DNA from: Malus domestica
Lineage: Eukaryota; Streptophyta; Magnoliopsida; Rosales; Rosaceae
Direction of reading: 5' to 3'
Assembly: GCF_042453785.1 (NCBI RefSeq)
Contig: NC_091671.1
Span: 28,487,001-28,551,000, forward strand
Length of the DNA stretch: 64,000 bases
This document shows, piece after piece, positions 34,206 to 45,624 of the stretch (the stretch's first letter is position 1; each line of letters starts with the position of its first letter). The position numbers were made by a program, and so were the translations under genes. The notes below the pieces were generated by a model. It ran no database searches. It was not told where the DNA came from and saw only the letters and a list, made by a program, of their open reading frames with translations.

Positions 34206-34249
34206 AAGATCATTAAAGCATTAACAATTTATACAGGACTGCAACCTAG

Positions 34250-34261
34250 GCTCTGATACCA
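34250..34261 (-). other. Primer-binding site (initiator Met tRNA) of the gypsy element
   Basis: On the minus strand TGGTATCAGAGC lies three bases inside the 5' LTR, complementary to initiator methionine tRNA. Confidence 0.95.
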
Positions 34262-34264
34262 AAC

Positions 34265-36416
34265 TGACACACCCCGATCCTAGAATCAAGGCGTGCTGGC
34301 CATCACGTGAGTGTGACGTAACCAAAAGTGTTATGCGGAAGCAAAAGATAAGAGAAATACGAATAAACAAAAACCAAATACTAGCAATAATAACCAAGTA
34401 ACGTGCTAAAGTAAGTTTAAGTGTGAAACACACAAATTCAGAGCATAAGAACTAGGTGCAATCAAGTAGAACCATAACTAAAATACAACACCCGCAGGTG
34501 AGTCCTACATTTATGTAGTCTGTTAGTACACCGTGGGAATCCTCGTGGGCCACCAACGCTACTAACTAGAACCTGGAGGGGCGCAAAACAAAATTGAGTA
34601 GGTCAGTAAAACCAAAGCTTTTCGAAAACATTTCATCAAAACAATTCTAACCCCTCGCTGTAAAACCTGTATACTTTCCCAGAAAATAACATAATAGTAA
34701 ATAATTCCTCATATATCTTAAATCATCAATCTTTATCAATTCCAGAAAATATGCCATGCCATAAATGTCAATAACAGATTATGAATGCATCAATATAACA
34801 GGTGACATAATGAATCAACCGGAGACCCTGCAGTTGATCCTGTATGGTTAATTCCATAGCTCAATATCCAAACCAACCGGAGTCACCACGGTGACCTGTA
34901 CGGCACTACTCTGCACATAAGTCGGAACTACCTGAAGTAGTCTGTACAACAAGAATGGTGTAATAATACGCTCTAGTGCTTCTCTCAACAATCATCTGTG
35001 CACATAATCTAAGGTCACCTACCAGTCGGAACCACCTCTAGTGATATGTACGACTAGCATGTCGGACCCTCTCATGGTCTGTACGACATGCACCTACTTG
35101 GATCCAAGGTGAGCGTGCGGTGCGGTGAATACTATAAGCACTAACACCAGGGTGCAGGTTTTGAGCTCTCAACACAATTTACATCATCAACGATTCACAT
35201 AAATAACATAAAACTCACCTGATACTCACCTGTGCATCCATAACACTAATTCATATATATATGCATCAATTACTAATTCATATAATTCATAATATGCATG
35301 CATGGTATTTGAAAACATACTTTCATTTAAATTCAATTTCTGGGAAAATCAATAGTATATAGGTAATAACATAAAATAACTGCCCACTCACTGATAAGTC
35401 GAATGGTCGTAACCCCCGTGACGCCCTTGAATCCGCTCGTCCTCGGGATAGGTATCACCTATATGCGAAACAACTAAAACAACGTTATTTAAAGCACATA
35501 ACCGACAATTCGCAATAACTTCTCATACGGTGCTCAATTTGGGTATATGAATATACCACGGTGACCTACTCGACGTCACGGACGTCGAGGTATTTTTAGA
35601 AAAAAATTTCGAGGCCGCACGCACCCCCACGCGCGTCATCTTCTTCCTCCAATCGCCGGACTGGTTTTTCCGGTCACCGGAAAATTGGAGATTTTTCAAT
35701 CTCCTTGTTCTCCGTCATTTCTCAACCATTTTTCACGCATTTTATATCAAAATGAAGCCCTAATCATGTAGAATCACGTTACACTACTTTAAGGCTCTAA
35801 AAACTACGAAATCTCACCGGAGAAATTTCAAGAAAACTGGCCAACTTCGAACTCAACGATCCCGACGTCCAAAACCTTCAAACTAAGCACTCCGAGCTTC
35901 CTTAGGACCTCACTAAGCTCACTATAAGATTAGAATTCCCTGAAAATCAACACATCACGAATGCATGAACAGTACTCAAATCGGACCTCGAGTTTTCAAC
36001 GTGATATCGAGGGTTCTAAGTTCTAAAAATGGTACCATTCAACTCAGGAGGTCGAAAGGATGAAGAACCTTACCCTTTTGGCGTCGATCCGTGATGATTG
36101 GAGGGTTTTATGCTTTGGTCCGTACGATTTCGAGAGGGAGAGAGTGAGACTGAAACGGAGAGGAGAGAGAGAGCACGGGGAAGAGAGAGGAAGGGTTTGA
36201 CCCGTGTGTATGTGTGTGTGGTCCATCCCAAAATAATCACCATCCATTTCCTTAACTCCCTAACCAAAAAAATACAACCTTATCCAATTTAAATTTTCCA
36301 AAACTTAGGAAATATGCATATTCAATAACATGCCACACAGATACCTTAGTAACCGTCAAGGGTACTTTCGTCATTTCACAACCTCGATAAATAGAATCTC
36401 GGGACGGGCTATGACA
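34265..36416 (-). repeat. Gypsy 5' LTR
   Basis: 2,152 bases, plus-strand termini TGACACACCCCG and GGGCTATGACA. It is followed by the target duplication 'tttgt'. Compared with the 3' LTR it lacks about 32 GC-rich bases near 35630 and has about 16 extra bases near 34450. Confidence 0.95.
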
Positions 36417-36421
36417 TTTGT

Positions 36422-36620
36422 TGACGCCGATTATCTGTATATTTCAAAGAAAAATAAAACACCAACGATAAAGTAGATCTTGCCTATTGCAATGATCCTG
36501 GCTGCATGTTAAGATGCAAAAATTTGAAAGTTCAGAAGCTTGCAGGCAAATTGTCTGGTGTTTCAAGACGACTTGCAGAATTTGATAGAAAATGAAACTG
36601 CATATTAATCATTTGCGATA
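36422..36620 (+). repeat. Flank similar to sequence on the other side of the retrotransposon
   Basis: 'agaagcttgcaggcaaattg' with 'cttgcagaatttgatagaaa' resembles 'ataagcttacaagtaaattg' with 'atttacagaatttgacagaa' at about 24448-24510. This shows an older local duplication predating the insertion. The stretch from 36500 reads as an open frame ending LAEFDRK-stop, which could be a gene remnant of unknown identity. Confidence 0.45.
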
Positions 36621-37088
36621 TATATTGTACTCTCCAGTCGCAATAGATATAGATAATTAATTTCTTCCAATATCTTACAGTCCATTGCTGTATGCAAAGC
36701 AAAATATTTTGTTTTTATCTCTTCTAATACTTTCTACAATATTGAAAATAAAAAGTGAGTTTTTATCTCTTCTAATACTTTCTACAATATTGAAAATAAG
36801 AAGTGATTTACATATGAGTGCTGGTATCACATGAAAAATATGAAATAGCATCGATCATGTTAATTTCATTTGGAACCCAAAATATGTTATATAACATCCA
36901 AATTGAATATTCAACATTTTTTTCTTTTTTTTTCTTCAGAAAAATAAAAAACCTAACCAAAGGAAAAACCAATTTTCCCAATCCGCCCACCATCAGCAGT
37001 ACCAAAATTTGTCGGGTTGTAAATTCGACATATGGTGTTACTAATCCATATGATATAATTACGAGCGATGATGAGTTTATATTTTAGG

Positions 37089-37260
37089 CTCATAGATGGT
37101 GATCAAGCATGAAGAGCAAAACTCGGAGATCAAGAGCATTACTGAATGGTCGAAAGTTGAAATCGACTAGGAAGTGTATAAGACATTTTGGAAAGTCACA
37201 GTCCTGCACTAGTCACTGCAATGGCTGGCTGAATGGTCGAAAGTTGAAATCGTCTGCGAA
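37089..37260 (+). pseudogene. Duplicated fragment of the kinesin last exon and 3' UTR
   Basis: 'catagatggtgatcaagcat' continuing through 'cattactgaatggtcgaaag' matches the end of the kinesin coding region and start of its 3' UTR (23984-24060, 'catagatgatgatcaggcat' ... 'cattactgactggtcaaaat') with scattered changes. The line 'tggtcgaaagttgaaatcg' is repeated again near 37231. It cannot encode a motor. It is a broken duplicate lying about 13 kb downstream, now separated from the parent gene by the retrotransposons. Confidence 0.7.
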
Positions 37261-37559
37261 TGCTCACCACCATGCTGGCCTTCCCCACCCGAAACTGGCT
37301 TTGTACAAGGGAAGCCGGCGCCAACTGGTACAAGCATAGGTTTCTACATCATGTCTTCCCAGGTTGCCGGACTCTTTGATGGTTTGCGCGCATTACCACA
37401 TCACCATTAGGGTACTCTTCTTTATATACTTCAATGCCTTTTCGGAGTTTCACAACCAAATTTTCGCGTCTAATTCACTCTCTAAGTACATCGCCCTGAA
37501 GCACCACTCGAGATGCCCCAATATGCTTACCGGCGCCAAAACCTGAGCTGACAATCCTT

Positions 37560-38300
37560 TCCTCAAGTTCACAGCTCGAACAAAACTGCTTGAACAAAGC
37601 CTGCGCTTGTAAAACCCAAAATTGATCTCGGTGTTTCCATTGCGCATTTCCAAATGAGCGCTGGTACTGCTTCAACACGCGTTGGATTTGGTACTGCTGC
37701 GCTGGCGGCTTTGGTCTTGAGAGCAGAAATGTTTAAGGCATCAAATGGGTCTCTGTGTGAGACACTTGTCTTTAGGAAGGTAGGTTTTGGTGAGTTCAAG
37801 AAATCTTATGGGAAAGCACGGCATGATCACTATTACTGGCTGAGCTGAGGGCAAGTTCAGCCCAGTGCTTTATTAATGTGCTGAATGTTGAAGCATCGGC
37901 GACCTTATGTAAATTGCTGCCTCCGACCGCCGATCCACCACATTCAAACAAGTTGGCCTGAACAAGTAGAACATTCAGGTTTGTCCAAAATGTCTGATAT
38001 GGAACGGTTAACTTGGTCCTCAAGAAATGCAGCTCCATGATCATTGCAGCTGATCGAAGCATTGTAGTCGACTTTTCCCTCAAGGGGATATAAGCGAGTG
38101 AGGGCTTCCGATAATGATTTCTTTAGAAGCTTGAGTTTTTCAGCAAACAGAGAATGCATGGAGATCGATATTGACTTCATCGCAACAACGACGATAGAAG
38201 GGAACTAGTGGGATATGAGTATCAGGTTGAAATTGATCAAAAACAGAGAGGGCCAAATTTCTGAGGTGGTGGGGAGTTGGAGAGGATGGTTAATAGTTTC
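37560..38300 (-). pseudogene. BAHD acyltransferase pseudogene, N-terminal half
   Basis: On the minus strand, pieces of a BAHD acyl-CoA-dependent acyltransferase follow one another in different frames. They are an N-terminal piece with SVFDQFQPDTHIPLVPF (about 38270-38210), then LLKKSLSEALTRLYPLEGKV (about 38135-38070), then VQANLFECGGSAVGG with KVADASTFSTLIKHWA (about 37965-37880), then RDPFDALN and PNPTRVEAVPALIWKCAM (about 37750-37640). At least three frameshifts separate them. The expected catalytic HXXXD appears as HKVAD, which is intact, but the C-terminal DFGWG motif is absent. Family members make alkaloid, flavour-ester or phenolic conjugates; the product here cannot be assigned. It is not functional. 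Confidence 0.82.
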
Positions 38301-39099
38301 CTTTGAGAATGACTTGTTCCACGAAAATCATGAGGTAGTGAGCAAAAATATTTCCACGATAAAAAAACAATGAGTAACTCATAGGAGACGTCGACATAGT
38401 TACAGAATATTTAAAGGATTTAACAGTAGGAGGCAAAATGAGATACAAAAACACAATTTTGGTGGCAAAATGGATGGATCTACGTTTTTTTCCCTAGATC
38501 GTAGAAGTAGAGTGAATTGTTGATGCAAATTACTGTCGAATTGATGCAGTGGTAGTATATGGTATTTTCTGTAAGCGTGTTCCACTTGCCCATCAGCATT
38601 TGCAATCAAAACATATTTCCATCAACACACAAATCTTTGTTGACCTCTAAAGGTCATGTCTCTGATCGTATAGCAATTGCAAAGACAGCAGAGAAAGATG
38701 TGATCACGCATCCCATATGCCCGGAGTTGAATTCTGACCACAGATACACTAGATAAGTGATCACGTCTTTCTCAGTACCGACACAGAAATCAAAACCAGC
38801 AAACCCTGACCCAAAAGAAAAAGTGAACAATTGTGCATATCAAAATTCACTAGCATGCCCAGGAAAATATGCTTCAAAATAGGTTTAAAAGAGTAATTGA
38901 CTGGTTTACTAAATGCTGCTACCATTTTTGTAATAAACAAGAGCGCTGTTTCAAGAGGAATGATCCTGCTTTACCATTTATCTAAATCATAAGTTGACAC
39001 CAGATTCACATAACTTGATATTGAGGTAAACAAAACAACAAACTCACGTTGGTGAAGTCGGAATATCATCATACTGGAGAACATTTCTCCCTTCCCCAT
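38301..39099. other. Spacer and probable 3' UTR of the uS8 gene
   Basis: No gene is supported. The part next to 39100 is expected to be transcribed as 3' UTR of the minus-strand ribosomal gene. Confidence 0.4.
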
Positions 39100-40344
39100 C
39101 TAATGAAAATAGCCAAGAACCTGACCCCCAACATTACGCTTAACAGCCTCTTCGTGATCCAACACACCTTCGGGAGTAGTAATCACAACATAACCCCACT
39201 GCATGAAGAGAGCAAAACCCATTAACAGAAAAATCCACACACCCAGCAGGCACCTTTAAATAATAACGGACAACAAAAGAACTTTCAACACATCTTTCGA
39301 CACCAAGAGGTTAACCAACCTGTCGTGTTGGAAGTTTTTGCATTTTGTACTCTTCAATATCTCTTGCCTTCACATCCTGCCTGTAAGTAAGAGCTTTACA
39401 ATCATTAACCCTACCTTGTAGTTGAACTGTTATCCTCCCCACTCTATGCGGATCAAAAACTTGAAAATCCTTGATATAACCTAAGGAAAGCATACCACAG
39501 TCAGGAAAACTACTACATGCAACAAATTGATAAATAACATTTGGAGCTTATATGTACTTTTTGATACACCCCCTTCTACTCCCCTTCCAAAGAAACAAAC
39601 AAGAAGTGTGATGCATATGGTACATGCAAAAAAGTAATACCATGTCTCCAATTAAAACTACAAATTTAACCAAAGCATCCCATAATTAATTACAAGTTGC
39701 CTATAATGCTAGTCCTCTAATAGCGAGTTTTAAAACCATCACCAATTTATTCAAAGCAACATATCCTCAAACAGTCTTAGTATTTATTCTTATTCAAGCA
39801 TGCCTGATTATGGCATGCATCAGAATGAAGGCAGTGTTATGAAATTCATAAATTGACATTAAATCCATGAGACCAACAAAACAAATAAGTGACAGCATTT
39901 GACATCGTAGGTAAGCTCGGATGAAAGACAATAAAGCCCTAAAACTGGTCAGCCTGTTCCAGTACCATTTTCTTGTTTATGTGAAATAATAAAATAAAAA
40001 TTAAATAAACCTATGTTGATTAAAGCCAAATTCCTAGAGCCCACCCCAACTAACTGAACCCAGTTCTATAGATCCTTATTCACTACAAGTTTACCGTCTT
40101 CAAAACCCTCTCAACAAATTAACCTTACAAAAAACCATATCCGAAAGTACATAGTAAATAGTTAGTCTCAATTATCAAAATATATATAAAAAATAGGAGA
40201 CTATAGGGTTTTACCTCGATCTTTCATGATTTTGAGGAATGATGACATTGCTGTGGATATGGGTTTCAACTCCACAGTATCTTTCCCCCTTCTCTCCGCA
40301 TTCACTATCGATCTCAATGCATTATTCAATATCATTCTCCCCAT
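39100..40344 (-). CDS. RPS15A: Small-subunit ribosomal protein uS8 (S15a), divergent type
   Basis: Three coding exons on the minus strand (40344-40215, 39480-39320, 39198-39100) join exactly into 129 residues. It begins [20 protein letters not shown] and ends with the conserved uS8 tail [18 protein letters not shown]. The length fits the family (about 129-130 aa). uS8 binds the central domain of small-subunit rRNA. Residues such as [14 protein letters not shown] and the [12 protein letters not shown] tail look like the divergent plant type (Arabidopsis RPS15aB/E class), which has been discussed as organelle-associated. I infer this from sequence character only. No lesions are seen. A 5' UTR intron of about 1.3 kb is likely (41695 to about 40393). 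Confidence 0.93.
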
Positions 40345-40919
40345 CCTTCTCTGTGCAAAATCCAACCCTCAAATGTGACACACCTAAATGAAGGCTCTGT
40401 CAGAAACAAAATGGTATTGTGGTGATGTTTTTAAAATCTCTTATAGCTGTGTAGTTGGAGTGATTAGCTGTGAAGTAAGACATATGAAGATTTGAAATCT
40501 TGAAAAGTATATCTAGAGAACTAGAAAACTAGGTCACATTTCTGCACATAAATCCTACATAAGGGAATCCATGGAGGGTAATGGCCCTTCACCTGTATAA
40601 TATTTGTTTGAGTTCAGGATCAGGAAAGAATTCTCGTAACTTGGAGAAATAAAACCAACAACTCAAATTTAATACAAGCATACTAAAGCTTCCCAATTTT
40701 CTTATAATCGCTTTAACTATTATTTCAATGGTTAAAAAAGTTCTTTTTATCTAATTTACAGATTGTCCAAAGAAAGAACAATGCCAACATTCAAGGTATC
40801 CTCTCCTGTCCCTTGATATAAAGTAGTAAAAAACAATATACTGCAGCATCTTCTTGTCCGCCTTAACATGTACTTGAGTAATAACCAGAACAAATAACAT
40901 TATGCCATACCAGCTTAAA

Positions 40920-41215
40920 GGTATGTTTGGGCGAAGGACTCCCAAATTCCAAGGTATTTAGGCAAAACAAAGAAGAAATGTATCAAAGAAGGTTAGATAT
41001 AAGGAATTAGAAAATGCACCTCATGATCATTACAAAGCTATGGGATTTGTAAATGACTCATCCCAAGTAGTCATTTGTAAATCTCTCCATCATGCCGTTT
41101 GTAATGCTCATGTGGTGTTTTTCTAATTCCTCCTATCATATTTTTTTTTTTGTGATCCATCTCTTCATCACCATCCCTAAATCCCTTCGAATTTGAAGGT
41201 TCACCCAAACATACC
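40920..41215. mobile_element. MITE inside the uS8 5' UTR intron
   Basis: Starts GGTATGTTTGGGCGAAGG and ends with the inverse TTCACCCAAACATACC, with a further inverted block ('cccaaattccaagg' and 'cttcgaatttgaaggt'). About 296 bases and non-coding. Confidence 0.72.
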
Positions 41216-41471
41216 CAAAAAATTGATGTATTATGTGCAGCTTAATTACAATGCAAATGGCAGTCATGTTTTCTCTAAAATTTTAGGGGCAGGTATCACC
41301 ACAACAAACACACACTTAATCAAACAATGACGCATTGACACTAGATAATCAAAACGTGCATTATTTTAGCATGCTGATTCCAGAAAGGCAAGCATTCATG
41401 AATTCACAGAGGTGTCAAAGATCAAATCAAGCTCTATACAACGTAACATAGAATGTCTTCAGCTGGTATAT

Positions 41472-41535
41472 ACTAAACCCTAACCCTAATTAGTTGACAA
41501 CCAATCCCTAAACCCTAAACTCTAAACCCTAAATC
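41472..41535 (-). repeat. Telomere-like CCCTAAA cluster
   Basis: 'aaccctaaccctaattag' followed by 'ccctaaaccctaaactct' and 'aaaccctaaat' gives several plant telomere-type heptamers (TTTAGGG on the gene strand) within 64 bases. These are also telo-box motifs, common near the starts of plant ribosomal protein genes. Confidence 0.8.
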
Positions 41536-41794
41536 ACAATCACATTTCTGGTTAGCTCCATTTGTCAAACCAAATAATTGACAATGAAATTTCGGTGTTT
41601 AAGCGCAAAAGCAAATCCGGGCAATTACAAGAAACGAGGAATGAGACTGTAAAAAGGAAAAAAACCCAGATACGAATTAAAGATAAGAAATTACCTTTTC
41701 GGAGTGATTGGAAAATATGAACTCTGAAAATATGAACTGAATTTCGGGGACGACAAGTGGCAGCGGAGAACCGTTAGTCTTGGTTCACACTTCA

Positions 41795-41817
41795 CTGCTG
41801 GGCTTCCATTGGGCCTA
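41795..41817. promoter_or_regulatory. Site II-type motifs (TGGGCY) in the uS8 promoter
   Basis: TGGGCT and TGGGCC occur about 10 bases apart upstream of the inferred 5' UTR. TGGGCY elements with telo-boxes are the classic arrangement in growth-regulated ribosomal protein promoters (TCP-type factors). Confidence 0.5.
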
Positions 41818-42317
41818 AGAGTGAATTAACTAAAATTCACATAATCAACGCTAAAGCTACTAACGATCTATTTGATCAGAGCGCTCAAGCTGTAATTAGT
41901 TAGTAACTCAATATTATAGTTCAACTCAGGCATATTGGACGGGTTTGATGGCCAACCCAACCTTCATAATTCGGGTTTCCCCATCCCCGCCCTACGAAGG
42001 AAGTTACCTTCAAAACCTCAAGCCGCCATTCCCATATCATAAAAAATTGTATCTCTAAACTTTGACCATGCAACGTAATTACGTAAACAAGAAATCCTAA
42101 TAAAAAGTAAATAACTTCAAAAAAAATTCAGCACAATTGTTATAGCAACCTACAATGAGTTGTATGTTTCATTCCTTGTCAAAAGGAGTTATTTTTAATA
42201 TATACATATAATCGGGGTCGCGTACATATCCGGAATGGCAATACCTTCATCGATCCATGACTTGAACCCCAAATCCCCCTCATACCCGTTTACTATCCTC
42301 CATAACGACTCTGCAAA

Positions 42318-42490
42318 CGGAGTAGGATTCTTTTTTTTTTTCTCTTCCTCCTATTTGAACAATTACGGTTAAGCTACGTCAATATCTTATATTAATTTCT
42401 TTTATAGAAAGAGAAAGAAAAAATAGAGAATGTGAGAAGAGATGATAAAAAGGGATGGAAAGAGGAGGAAAAAGAATCTTAGTCCTCCGC
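42318..42490. mobile_element. Possible MITE
   Basis: 'aggattctttttttttttc' with 'cttcctcc' on the left pairs with 'agaggaggaaaaagaatctt' with 'agtcct' on the right. Arms of about 30 bases are inflated by T/A runs, so confidence is moderate. Confidence 0.45.
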
Positions 42491-42594
42491 ACATACCTAA
42501 ACATAATTTATAAATTTTCATCGGCAATACATCTAGAAGGTAGTGTCAACAAATTGAATTTAGGGCAAAACTCTAGTAACTAAAATGAATCAAA

Positions 42595-42692
42595 ATAAAA
42601 GATAAATTTGAATCATATTATTGCTAGCTATCGTGAGGTTAAACTCATCCCTCACTTTAGTGAGATAATATCAGTTGTTAAAAAAAAAAAAT
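42595..42692 (+). mobile_element. 5'-truncated SINE-like copy
   Basis: 'attattgctagctatcgtga' onward to 'gagataatatcagttgttaa' matches the 3' half of the SINE-like family and ends in an A-run. The tRNA-like 5' part is missing, as expected for incomplete reverse transcription. Confidence 0.6.
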
Positions 42693-42866
42693 CAAAACAG
42701 TGCCGGTCCGACGTCGGTTCATTTTGTTTAAAACCAATCTTTTAAGAATTACTAAACAAATAAAATGCGGAAATAACAAGGAGGCGTATTGATTGTAGTG
42801 TCAGTTTAGGATTTGAGTTATTTCTGCTTTTGGAGATTGAATAGGCAGAGCGAGTAGCAGCCGGCC

Positions 42867-44791
42867 ATGGCGACGACGTCGGTTGATTCTTCGAACACTG
42901 AGATGGATCCCAACACTGAGCTCGATACTAATCCTAACCCTAATTCTTCAAACTCCTTAGTCCCTGCCTCCCCCAGTGGCCCTGCTGTCTGCCTTCTCAG
43001 GTTCGCCGGAGACTCCGCTGGCGGCGCGTTCATGGGCTCCATTTTTGGATACGGTCCTCCCTCTCTCTCTCTCTCTATATATATATGTGTGTGTGTGCGT
43101 GCGTGCGTGCGTGCGTGTATGTTTGTATTTGTGAATCTTTTAATTGCATAATTGTGGTGTTTCTATATGGGAATTTGAGTGGTGCTTATGCTTTTATTAG
43201 ATGATTATTTAGGGTTTAGGAAAAGGAGTGAATTTTCTCCTTCCCATTTTTTGGTGGGTTTTGTTTATAATTCCTCCTGTGTTTTGATATGTGAAATTGT
43301 GGTTTATAGGGTAAATTTGGGGTAAAGTTAGTTAATTTGTTGTGATAGGACTCTAGTTTTGATGATTTCCTGCTGGAACTGATAATATACAGTGAAGCAA
43401 TAAATTGAGGTTAAGTTGATATTTTAAGGCTCCGGAATTGCACTGTGTAGTTTAAGGTTGTGGATAGACTTGTACATGCGGCATTCTGAACTTTATACTG
43501 CTGTATGCTTGGTTCCTTTCTATGCTCATTGCATCTAACAAGCCGTTGTTATGAGAGAATTCCGATTGTTTGTGATTGTTAGATTTATGGAGTAATTAGT
43601 CCATTTGGATAATGCTAGTCATTTCTCTATGCCGTATTCACATAATGAGGGGATGTAGAACAAAACTTGCCACTCAAACTTTGGTTGAGTTGAGTTTGGC
43701 TCGATATTGCGTTACCCAGTGTGGCGGCTGTCGCCTGATTTTTATACATGTAAAAACAGCTAGGGATTGAAGATTGTCTTGATATCAATTTAGCAATGAA
43801 TTATTAGATGAGCAAACCCATCTTCAGCAAACTCAGCCCCAGTTTATCATTTTTTTACATACACATGTCAATCGAACTGAGATTTTTTTGTTTTACCTTG
43901 CCTGGATGTGTTTCAGGTGCGGGGTTGTTCAAGAAAAAAGGTTTTAAAGGATCCTTTGCAGATGCAGGATCTTCTGCAAAGGTATGGGAATTCCTATTAT
44001 TAAATTATAGCATTGCAATATGAGTGTAATTAGTTTAGTTTTTTTGTAAAATGCTGTATACAATGTCGAATGTTTCTTTGAATTCAGTTGTTAAGGTTCT
44101 TTTTATATTTTCCCCTTTTCAGACATTTGCAGTTTTGTCCGGAGTGCACAGTTTGGTTGTCTGCATGTTGAAGAGGCTGCGAGGAAAGGATGATGGTATG
44201 GGAACTTGAATGCAGAAATAGTACTTTTACGTTATTCATTCATTATATCGTGTTCACTCTTTCTTCCTCTGCAGTCATTAATGCTGGAGTAGCTGGATGT
44301 TGCACTGGTCTTGCTCTTAGTTTTCCAGGTATCCATCGTATTACAAAGTTCGATAATTTATAAATTAGCAATAAACTCATTGACTGTGCTGTTAAAATTT
44401 AAATTCTTAATATCTATAGAACTCCCGATTTTTGTTCTCTTTCATTTTTGGATTGTTATAACGAGCAAGTCATTTCCTCGCTAATCAATAAAGCAGTTTC
44501 TGAACAGTCTATTGTATCTTTAATTTAGAATACCTTATTTAATTTGCAGGTGCACCCCAGGCTCTTCTACAAAGCTGTCTCACTTTTGGGGCATTCTCAT
44601 TTGTTATTGAAGGCCTAAACAAGCAGCAGCCGGCTTTAGCACAACCATTTTCTGTGAGGAAGAAAAGTGAGCAAGTTCGTCCCTTGGTGCTCCCCCTACA
44701 ATTTTCACTCCCGGGAGAACTAAAAGCGGGCTTCACCTTCTTTTGCAATTCCTTGAAGAATCGCGAGAAGGGCCCTTCTCACCCAGCCTAA
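42867..44791 (+). CDS. Tim17/Tim22/Tim23-family membrane protein
   Basis: Five exons (42867-43053, 43917-43981, 44123-44195, 44275-44328, 44550-44791) join into 206 residues. The N-terminus is acidic and Asn/Ser-rich. The core has the Gly-rich segments of the family: [19 protein letters not shown], then [18 protein letters not shown], then [19 protein letters not shown], then a last helix around [11 protein letters not shown]. Family members form or assist protein channels in the mitochondrial inner membrane or the plastid envelope. The short form with an acidic N-terminus resembles the plant HP20/PRAT-type plastid import proteins, but that placement is inferred. All junctions are GT-AG and in frame, with no lesions. 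Confidence 0.85.
43062..43120. repeat. Compound microsatellite in intron 1
   Basis: (CT)n, (TA)n, (GT)n and (GCGT)n runs follow one another without spacers, just after the first donor site of the Tim17-family gene. Confidence 0.95.
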
Positions 44792-45620
44792 GAAATTTTG
44801 TCTCATCAATGCTATTTATGCTTTTTGGTCTTGAATTCAAGTGAACCTCTTTCAGTACTTTTTCCTCCGTATAACCGTATATTATGTGCTAATGTAAATC
44901 TTTTTAGTTGAAATTCTAGTTGCAAGTTATGAATTGGGTTCTTGATCGCGAAATCTGTTGGATCATGGTGCACGTATATTTCTGATTTTACCCGATTGAG
45001 AAACATGTCGGAAGTTACAATTTTCATGACCGCCTATGCCTGAATTGCTGTGTGTTGGCCAGCATCGACCGTCGTATGCCACACGGTATCTCAGTGACAA
45101 GTGATAAATAGAAAGAAGAGAGCTGCATTAGCTCAACCTTATACTGTTTTGGATAATGGTGGCTCCAGGCTCCAGCCCAACCTGGTCCTCCCCCAACCCG
45201 CACCGATGATCTGCAACTTCAGGCCACCTTGCCCCTACGACCCAACCACTGCACCACCAGATAACCAGTTCCATCCAACGCAGGTCTCCCCGGTTGCGAG
45301 CCATACTTCTCTAATCGCTCTCCACCGCACTACAGCCTACTGGAAGCTGCATATTTTGCCACTCCATTTGATCTGATGAAACATTTGAGTGTTTCGAGAT
45401 TCGGCATTCCTTAGAGATTAAGAAACGTTTTTAGGTACACGGTTCAAGTAATGGTTTAGTATCTCTGTCAAATGGCTCATCGGGTATCCTTTCGAGGATT
45501 TCCACTGTTCTCACATTCGGATCCATCTTAGCTTATTGACTCCAAGATTCCCATTCCCCCTGCTATGCCGACACGTATGTTGAAAGTTTACTTTTACTCA
45601 ATTATTAGAAACGAACAATT
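44792..45620. other. Spacer downstream of the Tim17-family gene
   Basis: The first few hundred bases are probably 3' UTR. A 91-codon Pro/Thr-rich ORF at 45101-45376 has no recognisable domain and is not called. Confidence 0.4.
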
Positions 45621-45624
45621 TAAA

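Larger units (their letters stand above)
24539..36416 (-). mobile_element. Ty3/gypsy (Tekay/Del-type chromovirus) LTR retrotransposon, nearly complete
   Basis: Minus-strand element with 2.15-2.17 kb LTRs. The plus-strand left LTR is 24539-24544 plus 27127-29294, split by the copia-like insertion; the right LTR is 34265-36416. Perfect 5-base target duplications 'tttgt' lie at 24534-24538 and 36417-36421. The primer-binding site is at 34250-34261 and the polypurine tract at 29295-29310. The gag-pol frame spans 34205-29352. Without the nested element it is about 9.3 kb. The LTRs differ at an estimated 2 percent of sites plus indels, one being about 32 bases near 28490 that is missing from the right LTR. 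This suggests a fairly young but not brand-new insertion. Confidence 0.95.
40393..41700 (-). other. Probable 5' UTR intron of the uS8 gene
   Basis: On the minus strand a donor (CCGAAAAG-GTAATTTC) lies near 41695 and an acceptor (TTCATTTAG-GTGTG) near 40393, about 50 bases before the start codon. Plant ribosomal protein genes often have such leader introns. The intron holds a MITE (40920-41215) and telomere-like repeats (41472-41535). Confidence 0.5.

Noticed and set aside
45101..45376. 91-codon Pro-rich ORF
   Set aside because: No homology recognised, no neighbouring exons, and it lies in the downstream spacer of the Tim17-family gene.
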